From: an uncultured Eubacterium sp.
GTDB taxonomy: Bacteria; Bacillota; Clostridia; Lachnospirales; Lachnospiraceae
DNA: 15,019 bases
Reading direction: 5' to 3'
Assembly (NCBI GenBank): GCA_910577225.1
Contig: CAJTMV010000013.1
Coordinates: 1 to 15,019 of the forward strand
Positions 1 to 6,154 of this stretch are shown here, in pieces. Made by a program: the position numbers and the translations under genes. The notes under the pieces are model-generated. The model made no database searches, had not been told where the DNA came from, and worked only from the letters and a program-made list of their open reading frames with translations. Position 1 is the stretch's first letter, and each line of letters opens with the position of its first letter.

Positions 1-229
1 CGATTAGTTCACCGCAGCGTTGCCCTTGTCCGCTCAGTCCCCTGCGGCCCGCTCCCGGACCCCTGCCGGCTGTCACGCACGCGTTCGCGTAGCCACTTAA
101 ACTTCATCCACAATCGTCTCATTCTCTGCCAAAAACTTACCTGAACTTACTTTAAGAATCTCACACTATTGTAAACAAGTCTCCAGAATAGCAACAGATT
201 CCTTCCATATGAAAATATTTATCAGAAGG
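1..229. other. Non-coding upstream region with GC-rich first 90 bases
   Basis: No gene of normal size is visible. The first 90 or so bases are much richer in G+C than the AT-rich stretch that follows (about 105-260). They contain a CCGCAG (12-17) / CTGCGG (42-47) inverted pair and a CGCG-AA-CGCG-like palindrome near 80-90. On the minus strand a 37-codon Arg-rich frame runs from an ATG at 122 to a TGA at 9, with only a weak GCAGAGA in front of it. I do not treat that frame as a gene. The sharp composition change could mark the edge of a repeated or transferred element. Confidence 0.4.
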
Positions 230-258
230 TTGTAATTTCACCCAAAATAGAGTACGAT
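230..258 (+). promoter_or_regulatory. Putative sigma-A promoter of the AAA ATPase gene
   Basis: TTGTAA (230-235) is followed after exactly 17 bp by TACGAT (253-258). The predicted transcript would start near 265, leaving a short leader before the ATG at 301. This is a consensus match read by eye; the -10 is imperfect. Confidence 0.5.
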
Positions 259-300
259 AGAACTATTAGTAAGAGGAGTTCACAGACTGAGAGGATAAGT

Positions 301-1578
301 ATGAATATCATTATAAAAAATGCAGCGAAAGTAGCGGAGGCTGATATTCTACTCGATGGCCTGACGGTTATCGCTGGCTTTAATAATATGGGAAAGAGTA
401 CGATTTTAAAATCCGCTTATCTTGTTTTGAAAACATTTCGCGATTTTAAGCAAAAGGTGTGGAAGGTGCGGAAACGAAGCCTGAAAAGCCTGCTGCTCAG
501 ACAGGAATATTATTTTGACCCGAATGGTTCTGTATATTTGCCGAGAGAGTTTCTGTCTGCTCTGGCAGAGGATGCGGATAAGATTTTGTCTGTCTGCATC
601 AGTGAGCAGAAAAATAGTTACGAGCTGTTTAAAAATATATTTCTGAAAAATCTGAAAACGTATCGGCGTTATCTGCCGAAACAGGTGTCGTCAGATTTTA
701 TTTCAGATGAATTTATTCGAAAGTTTTATGAAAGAATCCGAACGATCAGTACCAGAGATGAGGGGATCGAATTAAAATATATTGCGGAAATGTATATTCG
801 AAATGTGTTTGGCGGACAGCTGAATCATTTTATGTATCAGAGTCAGACATCTGTTTTGGTCAGGTCTGAAACAGAACAGTATCAGATGTTCGTGGAAGAC
901 AACAGGGTTTCTCAGATGGAATATGACCTATATGCCGAGGCAGACGTATTTTATCTTCCGCCGTATCATTTGCTGGATTCCCTGGAGCGTTCTAAAATGT
1001 CGCATCGTGTCTATTCGCCGGAATACGATATCAAATCTGCGCTGGCGCCGGGCAAAACAGAACCGACGCTGGAAGAATATCAGGAAATCGAGCGGAATAC
1101 GACAATGGTCAAAGAGATCCTCAAAGAAGTCCTGCATGGAAGACTGGAAAGATCCTTATCCGGCAATATTTTGTTCAAAGACGACGAATCCGACGAAGCG
1201 GTTAATATCGGAAATGTAGCGTCCGGAATGAAAAATCTTCTGATCATTCAGTCTTTGACGGAATCAGGAAAGCTGAAAAGAAACGGTATATTAATGGTCG
1301 ACGAGCCAGAGACGAATCTGCATCCGCAGTGGCATCTGAAATTTGCAGAGGTGCTTGTAATGCTGTACAAATATATGGGCGTGCGCTCTGTCATAAGTAC
1401 TCACAGTCCGTATTTTATCAAGGCGCTGGAAACAAAGCTGGCAGAGGAACAGCGAAAGGAAACGGGACATTATTATGTGATGGAACAGGCGGACAGGAAT
1501 CTGTATCGTACGCAGGACGTTACGGGACATACGGAGAAAATTTATGAGATGTTGTATTGTCCGCTGGAGTACATATGA
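301..1578 (+). CDS. AAA family ATPase, OLD/RecF-like, without TOPRIM domain
   Basis: A 425-residue soluble ATPase of the AAA_15/AAA_21 (OLD/RecF/ABC-like) class. Visible motifs are a Walker A GFNNMGKST at residues 26-34, an ABC-signature-like SGMKNL at 308-313, a Walker B ILMVDEPET at 330-338 with catalytic Glu335, and an H-loop STHSPY with His368. Between Walker A and the signature lies a long charged insert, as usual in this class. No TOPRIM nuclease domain follows, so it is shorter than full OLD proteins. The start is fixed by GAGAGGA (289-295), 5 nt before the ATG. Relatives occur as single-gene defence ATPases or as the ATPase half of toxin or defence pairs, but also in unrelated repair roles; the substrate here is unknown. 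Its stop overlaps an ATG (ATGA at 1575-1578) in the frame of the next small reading frame, suggesting a former or present two-gene unit. The ATPase assignment is firm; a defence role is only inference. Confidence 0.85.
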   Translation: MNIIIKNAAKVAEADILLDGLTVIAGFNNMGKSTILKSAYLVLKTFRDFKQKVWKVRKRSLKSLLLRQEYYFDPNGSVYLPREFLSALAEDADKILSVCISEQKNSYELFKNIFLKNLKTYRRYLPKQVSSDFISDEFIRKFYERIRTISTRDEGIELKYIAEMYIRNVFGGQLNHFMYQSQTSVLVRSETEQYQMFVEDNRVSQMEYDLYAEADVFYLPPYHLLDSLERSKMSHRVYSPEYDIKSALAPGKTEPTLEEYQEIERNTTMVKEILKEVLHGRLERSLSGNILFKDDESDEAVNIGNVASGMKNLLIIQSLTESGKLKRNGILMVDEPETNLHPQWHLKFAEVLVMLYKYMGVRSVISTHSPYFIKALETKLAEEQRKETGHYYVMEQADRNLYRTQDVTGHTEKIYEMLYCPLEYI

Positions 1579-1616
1579 CGGGTGGGATATGCAGCTGTGT
1601 TTTTAAGTGAAGCGGC

Positions 1617-1907
1617 ATGGATATAGCGTGCTGGAGGTATGAACATTGCAAAGAAAGCGATTTTAGAATTCTAATCAGAGGAGAGACGGTTAAGGAGTTT
1701 TGTATGTCCGATGATTGTCACGGAGATTATGAAACGTGGTTGATAAGATACATTGGCTATTTCCTGTGGGCGCAGGAGATAGCCAATGTATCTTTTCTGA
1801 TGGTTGTCGGGATACGATTATGGCATATTTTGTTGGGGAATGATAGAGATATCCGAATTTTTCAAATGATTTTATCGTTGGATGTTAAAGTCGGAATGGC
1901 AGAGTAA
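1617..1907 (+). CDS. Small hypothetical protein downstream of the ATPase
   Basis: Not recognised. The frame from ATG 1617 gives 96 residues with weak ribosome-binding sequence. An internal ATG at 1704, with AAGGAG (1692-1697) 6 nt ahead, would give a 67-residue protein and is the better supported start. The shorter form holds a hydrophobic, aromatic-rich stretch (WLIRYIGYFLW, VSFLMVVGIRLW) that could be amphipathic or membrane-associated. Upstream the same frame continues, broken only by a TGA at 1608-1610, to the ATG at 1575 that overlaps the ATPase stop. It may therefore be the remnant of a longer, translationally coupled partner gene. A 22-bp inverted repeat lies inside it, which is unusual for coding DNA. 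A terminator begins 5 nt after its stop, consistent with it closing the ATPase transcript. It could also be non-coding. Confidence 0.35.
   Translation: MDIACWRYEHCKESDFRILIRGETVKEFCMSDDCHGDYETWLIRYIGYFLWAQEIANVSFLMVVGIRLWHILLGNDRDIRIFQMILSLDVKVGMAE
1745..1794. repeat. Long inverted repeat (22-bp stem, 6-nt loop)
   Basis: Left arm 1745-1766 pairs with right arm 1773-1794 around the loop TGGGCG (1767-1772). All 22 pairs are Watson-Crick except one T-G wobble (1761/1778). The core is AGATACATTGGCTAT against ATAGCCAATGTATCT. After the right arm come only four T residues and the stem is not GC-rich, so it is not a standard terminator. It could be a processing site, an operator, or the relic of a small palindromic mobile element. 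Confidence 0.75.
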
Positions 1908-1911
1908 TCAT

Positions 1912-1934
1912 GCGGGCTGTGTGCCTGCTTTTTT
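1912..1934 (+). terminator. Intrinsic terminator after the ATPase/small ORF unit
   Basis: GCGGGC (1912-1917) pairs with GCCTGC (1923-1928), with one G-U pair, around the loop TGTGT. Six T residues follow (1929-1934). It starts 5 nt after the TAA at 1905-1907. Confidence 0.7.
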
Positions 1935-2036
1935 ATATGCGTTTCTGTAAAATTTGAAATATGCAGCGACCATTTGCAAGGCTTATGCATCTAATTCATG
2001 TAAATACAAAACATGCTGGCCGGCAGAAAGGACATT

Positions 2037-2510
2037 ATGAAGAAAGAACAACTGGGACAGATGATTATTCAGTCTGAAGATACGCTGTACCATATCGCAA
2101 AAACACTGCTCTATAATGATGCAGACTGCGCGGATGCGATTCAGGAAGCAATTGTAAAAGCGTTTGCAGGCCTGCACCGTCTGCAAAAGGACGCTTATGC
2201 AAAGACCTGGCTGATTCGCATATTGATGAACGAATGCTATGCCATTATGCGCAGGGAAAAGCGGGTGGTATCGCTGGAGGATTACCAGCAGGAAGAGGCA
2301 GCGGCGGAGACAGAGGATTATTCGGATTTGTATGAAGCACTCAGGCAGCTGCCGGAAGAAAGCCGCATCTGTGTGACACTTTATTATCTGGAAGGGTACA
2401 GTGTCAGGGAGACGGCAAAGCTGCTGGATATTACAGAAAGCGCGGTGAAAAACCGCCTGGCCAGAGCGAGGGCAAAGCTGCGTGCAGAACTTGAACATGC
2501 AGTGACATAA
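2037..2510 (+). CDS. ECF-family RNA polymerase sigma factor
   Basis: A 157-residue sigma-70 family extracytoplasmic-function factor that would direct core RNA polymerase to a small stress or envelope regulon. The sigma region 2 part (about residues 8-75) carries the DAxQEAxxKAF-type core (ADAIQEAIVKAFAGL) followed by AKTWLIRILMNECYAIMR. Region 4 (about 100-155) shows LPEESRICVTLYYLEGYSVRETAKLLDI and a helix-turn-helix ending in ESAVKNRLARARAKLR. The length is typical for this family. I chose ATG 2037 because AGAAAGGA (2025-2032) sits 4 nt before it; the upstream in-frame ATG at 2013 has no ribosome binding site. The next gene, 73 bp downstream on the same strand, encodes a one-pass membrane protein that is likely its anti-sigma partner. 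No ECF-type autoregulated promoter was obvious upstream, so the target promoter sequence is unknown. Confidence 0.9.
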   Translation: MKKEQLGQMIIQSEDTLYHIAKTLLYNDADCADAIQEAIVKAFAGLHRLQKDAYAKTWLIRILMNECYAIMRREKRVVSLEDYQQEEAAAETEDYSDLYEALRQLPEESRICVTLYYLEGYSVRETAKLLDITESAVKNRLARARAKLRAELEHAVT

Positions 2511-2583
2511 TCCCGCCGAAGACAGAGACATGACAGTACAGCAAACATTTCAGATATACCTATGCAGGTAAATGGAGGCAGCT

Positions 2584-4068
2584 ATGAAATTTGAAGATTT
2601 GAAAAAGGATTTTCCGAAAATGCCGGAAGAGATGAGAACGATGATAGAAAAAGAAGTAGAAAAGCAGGTAAAGACAGAGCAGATGCCGTTTGCAACAGGC
2701 AGAAAGGCTGCCGGAAAGGTGCTGGCAGCATCTGTAGCAGCCGTAATGCTGTTAGGCACGACCGTGTTTGCAGGAGTCCGCATGTACCGTATGCAGCGTG
2801 AGCAGGTTTCCGACCACGGAGTAAACGTAAAGATCGTGGAACATGCGAAAAAAGCAGCCTCGGAGACCGCAGAACCGGTAAAACAGGAAGAGATACCAAA
2901 CGTAAAAATGGAAATCGGTTATCTTCCAAAGGGAATGGTACAGACAGAGCAGGGGAAGTACAGTTATGAACAGGCAAAGTATCAGGGAGGCATATCGATT
3001 GCATTCTACCGTATGGATACCGGAGACAGTCAGTTTGAGATGCTGCATCAGGATGTTCTGTCCAGTGAAAATATAACTGTAAACGGATTTGACGGCGTAT
3101 ATCTGGAATATCCGCATCTGTATGAGGAAGAAATCACATTTAACCAGCGTATTTATGCAGCGTTTACAGATGTCCACTATGTTATGGAGATGTATGCGGC
3201 ATCGGATGTGTCCAAAGAAGAAGCGGTTAAAATTGCGGAAAGTATCAGACTGCTTCCGACGGACGGGGCAGGAGATGAAAATCTGATCAGAGGATGGAAC
3301 TGGAGCGAATATCTTGCAGGCACAGAAGAAAGCAGGCAGAAGGAAGACGGCATGCAGCCGGAGGAAACGACAGAGCGCACGGTCGTATCCAGAGAAGAAA
3401 TGAAACATACACACGCCATTGGAGAAAGTTTTTCCGTGGAGAATCAGCAGACAGAGGAAACGACCGGATTACTGGCAAAGGTCGTCAGGGTACAGGTGAC
3501 AGACGATATCCGTCTGCTGGACGCAGCCGGAGACGATGAAGATTTCAAAGCGGAAACCGACGATAACGGAAAAATAAAACCGGCAGTGATTCAGTATATT
3601 AAAAATGGAAATTCGGATACGCTGAGCGAAGTGATAACATCCAGAGAAGTGCCGCAAAAACTGGTTTATGTTACAGTAGACTATACAAATACCGGGGACA
3701 GGGAATTAAACGACGTATTGTTTTGGGGAAGTCTGGAGAGGATTTATGAAAAAGACGAACAGATGCGGATGGTATCAGGAGGAAATTACGAGGAGATTTC
3801 TGATACGGATGCGTGGAATCAGGTCGTTAACCGCGGTATGTCCAGACGGTTTGAGATGCAGTATTATGACGTACATGGAGGAGAGAGGAACAACAATTAT
3901 ATCCCATCCATCCGGCCGGGGGAGACAGTCACGGTGCATATGGGATGGATTGTGACGCAGGAAGAGCTTGCAAATTTGTATGTGAATCTGGATACGTATG
4001 GCGGAGCAGGGGTATTTACCGATACATCTCTTGCCATGGGATATGTGGATATCAGACAAAAGGATTAG
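2584..4068 (+). CDS. Membrane-anchored putative anti-sigma factor with two extracytoplasmic domains
   Basis: A 494-residue protein with a 40-residue charged N-terminal part, one membrane segment at about residues 45-64 (VLAASVAAVMLLGTTVFAGV) and a large outer part, so the N terminus is probably cytoplasmic. Residues about 107-222 resemble DUF4367 (IGYLPKGMV at the start, VNGFDGVYLEY, then KIAESIRLLPT at the end). A charged linker follows. Residues about 280-494 look like a DUF4352/DUF5067 Ig-like domain: VVRVQVTDDIRLL, LVYVTVDYTNTGDRELND, RPGETVTVHMGWIV. The start is ATG 2584, with GGAGG (2574-2578) 5 nt ahead; the ATG at 2572 overlaps that site. Its place directly after an ECF sigma gene and its topology suggest that it holds the sigma factor at the membrane and senses an envelope signal. 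The two-domain outer part is larger than in classic anti-sigma proteins. The domain names are judged by eye. Confidence 0.7.
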   Translation: MKFEDLKKDFPKMPEEMRTMIEKEVEKQVKTEQMPFATGRKAAGKVLAASVAAVMLLGTTVFAGVRMYRMQREQVSDHGVNVKIVEHAKKAASETAEPVKQEEIPNVKMEIGYLPKGMVQTEQGKYSYEQAKYQGGISIAFYRMDTGDSQFEMLHQDVLSSENITVNGFDGVYLEYPHLYEEEITFNQRIYAAFTDVHYVMEMYAASDVSKEEAVKIAESIRLLPTDGAGDENLIRGWNWSEYLAGTEESRQKEDGMQPEETTERTVVSREEMKHTHAIGESFSVENQQTEETTGLLAKVVRVQVTDDIRLLDAAGDDEDFKAETDDNGKIKPAVIQYIKNGNSDTLSEVITSREVPQKLVYVTVDYTNTGDRELNDVLFWGSLERIYEKDEQMRMVSGGNYEEISDTDAWNQVVNRGMSRRFEMQYYDVHGGERNNNYIPSIRPGETVTVHMGWIVTQEELANLYVNLDTYGGAGVFTDTSLAMGYVDIRQKD

Positions 4069-4125
4069 AAGACTGCTGGCAGCCTTTCGGAAAAAGCGCT
4101 TGCAGATTGCCGGCAGGCAATACGG

Positions 4126-4171
4126 TAACCGGTGGCAGGAGACGTCAGTCTTAACCACCGGTTATTTTTTT
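4126..4171 (+). terminator. Intrinsic terminator of the sigma/anti-sigma unit
   Basis: TAACCGGTGG (4126-4135) pairs perfectly with CCACCGGTTA (4155-4164) across a 19-nt loop. Seven T residues follow (4165-4171). Confidence 0.85.
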
Positions 4172-4196
4172 GAAGCTATATTTAACAACTGCTTCA

Positions 4197-4225
4197 TTGC
4201 GGATATACATCTGGTCTGGTATAGT
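4197..4225 (+). promoter_or_regulatory. Sigma-A promoter of the XRE regulator
   Basis: TTGCGG (4197-4202) and TATAGT (4220-4225) are separated by exactly 17 bp, directly after the preceding terminator. The start site would be near 4232, giving a leader of about 60 nt. Confidence 0.7.
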
Positions 4226-4294
4226 AATCGAAAAGATAACAACGGACACATTGTGCAGCTGATAAGTATTCACATAGAACAGGAGGAGCTCGTA

Positions 4295-4753
4295 ATGGCA
4301 ATGCATACAGTCATTTATGAAAGACGTCGGGCAATGGGACTGACACAGGAGCAGGTGGCGGAGTATCTGGGAGTATCCGCACCCGCAGTCCATAAATGGG
4401 AAAAGGGAGTTACGTATCCCGATATTACGCTGATTCCCAAATTGACAAGGTTGTTAAAGACAGATTTAAATACTTTGTTTTGCTATAAGGAAACAATGAC
4501 CTTACAGGAAGTTCAGCAGTTTCAGGAGGAAGTGGGCAGGCAGATTCGTACAGGCGGAATAGATACCGGCTTTTCCATGGCAAAAGAAAAGATACAGGAA
4601 TATCCGGACTGTGCCGCGTTGCTGGAAGGCATGGCGATGCTGATGCAGGGATGTCTTCTGATGGAAATTTACCGGAATCGGAGCGGAATAAATATCAGCC
4701 TCAGATTACCGCGTGGTATGCGCGTGCAATGGATTGCGGCGATGCGCAGGTAA
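4295..4753 (+). CDS. XRE-family transcriptional regulator, N-terminal part (frameshifted)
   Basis: Residues 1-62 form a Cro/C1-type helix-turn-helix (YERRRAMGLTQEQVAEYLGVSAPAVHKWEKGVTYPDI, then LTRLLKTDLNTLF), so it is a DNA-binding regulator. AGGAGGAG (4281-4288) lies 6 nt before ATG 4295. After the domain the protein continues as a helical region to about residue 122 (YPDCAALLEGMAMLMQGCLLM), then changes into an Arg-rich tail (RNRSGINISLRLPRGMRV) unlike the rest before stopping at 4753. The expected continuation of such proteins, a helical TPR-like C-terminal half, is found in the neighbouring -1 frame from about 4651 to 5073. One base missing between roughly 4630 and 4665 would join them. 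I read this as one gene with a frameshift, either a real mutation or a sequencing error. The target genes are unknown. Confidence 0.75.
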   Translation: MAMHTVIYERRRAMGLTQEQVAEYLGVSAPAVHKWEKGVTYPDITLIPKLTRLLKTDLNTLFCYKETMTLQEVQQFQEEVGRQIRTGGIDTGFSMAKEKIQEYPDCAALLEGMAMLMQGCLLMEIYRNRSGINISLRLPRGMRVQWIAAMRR

Positions 4754-5073
4754 AAAACAGGGCCAGATATATGACAGCTTTTCAGTATATACAGTCCGGA
4801 GAGTTAAAAAAAGCAAAGCAGATTCTGCAGGTTCTGCCAGAGCCGGATGTGTTTAACAAACATGTGTTGCTGGCTGACGTATCTTTGAAACAGGGAGATA
4901 TGGAGGAGGCTTCTTCCATTTACGAGAAGATGGCAGAAGAAACCCGAATGTCAGATAAACTGCTGACGCTGCTTCTGTCGATGCTGGAGAGTGATCCGGC
5001 ATATGATTTTTTAAGAAACGAAAAAGAATTTGACAGACTGCTCGAAAAATACCGGCGGTATATCGATCGGTAA
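4651..5073 (+). CDS. C-terminal half of the frameshifted XRE regulator (TPR-like helical region)
   Basis: This frame reads as 140 residues if started at ATG 4651, but it is best seen as the continuation of the XRE regulator. It overlaps the first part by about 100 bases in another frame. The content is helical and repeat-like: ITAWYARAMDCGDAQVKNRARYMTAFQYIQSGELKKAKQIL, then LADVSLKQGDMEEASSIYEKMAEET, then LLSMLESDPAYDFLRNEKEFDRLLEKY. Such TPR-like pairs of helices often form the dimerisation or effector half of XRE proteins in clostridia. The ATG at 4651 has only a weak upstream purine stretch (GCAGGG directly before it), so independent translation is doubtful, though coupling to the upstream frame cannot be excluded. 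Confidence 0.65.
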   Translation: MSSDGNLPESERNKYQPQITAWYARAMDCGDAQVKNRARYMTAFQYIQSGELKKAKQILQVLPEPDVFNKHVLLADVSLKQGDMEEASSIYEKMAEETRMSDKLLTLLLSMLESDPAYDFLRNEKEFDRLLEKYRRYIDR

Positions 5074-5113
5074 AATACGGCGCAGGCTGTCAAAACATAC
5101 AGATTCCGGCAGT

Positions 5114-5968
5114 TTACTGACTGACAGGCCCATGAAAAGCCGTGTTCTGCTTCTGCCTGTATTCGCGTGGCGGCATGTTTTTGGCTTTTTTAAACGCTTT
5201 CGAAAAATACAGACTGCTTTCAAAGCCGACGGAATTGGCAATGGCCGTGATCGACAGGCTGGAATGACGCAGCAGATAGCAGGCCTGCTTGATACGGAAG
5301 CTGGTAAGATACTCTTTGGGAGATATTTGCAGCACCGTTTCAAAAGAACGAAACAGATGACTGCGGCTTAGGCCTACGTAATCTGCAATGTCTTCGACCG
5401 TAATGGGGTAGGAATAGTGGGCGGATATATATTCGATGGCTTTTTGCACATAGGTATGATAATTATTTTGTACCGGCGTATGTCCGGCGCCTTTTAAAAA
5501 GACGGCCAGCGCGGTATACAGCCGTCCGGTCATTTCCACGGCGCTTTCAAAATCGTTGCCGCGTACCTCGTAGATGTGCCGCAGCTGGTGCGTCAGTTCT
5601 TTTCCATAAGGCGTATTTGCAATGACGGGACAGGAAGGGGTAAAGTCGGTAGCCTTTAGTATAATCGGCGCGTCGGAACCGTTAAATCCCACCCAGGCAT
5701 ATTCCCAGGGATCTTTTTCGTCGGCAATGTAGGATGCTTCCGTATCCGGATAGATGAGAAAAGAATCTCCGGCCTTTAGGTCAAAAGATGTCTGTTTTAC
5801 TTTCAGGCAGCCTTTTCCAGATATGATATGGTGGATCAGATAGTGATCCCGCACGCCCGGCCCCCACTGGTAGCGCGGGTCGCATTTCTGGTATCCGACA
5901 TTGTACACGGCTAAGGATACCAGCTCTTTTTCGGTAGATTTGTATGAATTTTTATAATTTGTATGCAT
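5114..5968 (-). CDS. AraC-family transcriptional regulator with N-terminal cupin domain
   Basis: A 284-residue regulator read from ATG 5968 leftward. On its own strand AGGGAGA (plus-strand 5978-5984) lies 9 nt ahead of the start. The N-terminal half (about 25-110) is an AraC-type cupin ligand domain, with HYLIHHIISGKGCLKV, FDLKAGDSFLIYPDTEASYIAD and a following WEYAWVGFNGSDA. Residues about 175-280 hold the two helix-turn-helix motifs typical of the family: ITVEDIADYVGLSRSHLFRSF and LSITAIANSVGFESSLYFSKAFKKA, ending PPREYRQ. The family usually senses a sugar or related small molecule and activates catabolic genes. No transporter or glycosidase is adjacent. The divergent neighbour is galE, so galactose or nucleotide-sugar control is possible but unproven. 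The 40-bp gap to the converging XRE gene has no strong terminator; a short hairpin followed by T residues on the minus strand lies at about 5045-5061. Confidence 0.9.
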   Translation of the reverse strand: MHTNYKNSYKSTEKELVSLAVYNVGYQKCDPRYQWGPGVRDHYLIHHIISGKGCLKVKQTSFDLKAGDSFLIYPDTEASYIADEKDPWEYAWVGFNGSDAPIILKATDFTPSCPVIANTPYGKELTHQLRHIYEVRGNDFESAVEMTGRLYTALAVFLKGAGHTPVQNNYHTYVQKAIEYISAHYSYPITVEDIADYVGLSRSHLFRSFETVLQISPKEYLTSFRIKQACYLLRHSSLSITAIANSVGFESSLYFSKAFKKAKNMPPREYRQKQNTAFHGPVSQ

Positions 5969-6018
5969 CGCACCTGTTCTCCCTGATCAGTGTTTAAAAT
6001 AGATAGTATCTGGTAAGG

Positions 6019-6047
6019 ATTATAAAGCGTTTTTTTCGTTTGTGCAA
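6019..6047 (-). promoter_or_regulatory. Sigma-A promoter of the araC-family gene
   Basis: On the minus strand TTGCAC (plus 6042-6047) and a perfect TATAAT (plus 6019-6024) are separated by 17 bp (6025-6041). This is the best promoter match in the window. It would give a leader of about 45 nt. Confidence 0.8.
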
Positions 6048-6067
6048 CAAAATTGCATGTTTATTAT
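6040..6067 (+). promoter_or_regulatory. Candidate galE promoter overlapping the divergent promoter
   Basis: TTGTGC (6040-6045) and TATTAT (6062-6067) are 16 bp apart on the plus strand, so the two -35 boxes of the divergent genes overlap. A second, weaker option is TTGCGG (6086-6091) with AAAGTA (6109-6114). The choice between them is uncertain. Confidence 0.4.
6043..6057. promoter_or_regulatory. Small inverted repeat, possible operator
   Basis: TGCAA (6043-6047) and TTGCA (6053-6057) form an inverted repeat with a 5-bp spacer, lying across the overlapping -35 boxes of the araC-family and galE promoters. A regulator bound here could affect both genes. The repeat is short and could be chance. 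Confidence 0.3.
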
Positions 6068-6154
6068 ACATTTTTTTCTGTACATTTGCGGCAAACAGGG
6101 ATAAACTAAAAGTACAAAAACGCAGAAAAAGTGCAAAGAGAGGAGAACAAAATT

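Noticed and set aside
1639..1674. Short frame from ATG 1639 preceded by GGAGG
   Set aside because: GGAGG ends only 1 nt before the ATG, too close for initiation, and the frame stops after 11 codons.
1608..1794. TGA at 1608 as a selenocysteine codon with the 1745-1794 hairpin as SECIS
   Set aside because: A bacterial SECIS must lie immediately after the UGA; this hairpin starts about 135 nt downstream and no known selenoprotein context is present.
1983..2531. 182-codon minus-strand frame opposite the sigma factor gene
   Set aside because: The plus frame clearly encodes an ECF sigma factor with both conserved regions; the antisense frame is Cys/Leu/Phe-rich noise.
4665..4671. AAATTTA, a possible -1 slippery heptamer near the XRE frameshift
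   Set aside because: Its phase is wrong: the required codon boundaries fall in the downstream frame, not in the upstream reading frame, so it cannot move ribosomes from the first frame into the second.
6131..6154. Upstream GTG start for galE
   Set aside because: It would use up the AGGAG ribosome binding site and add eight residues before the standard MAILVTGGAGYIGS N terminus.
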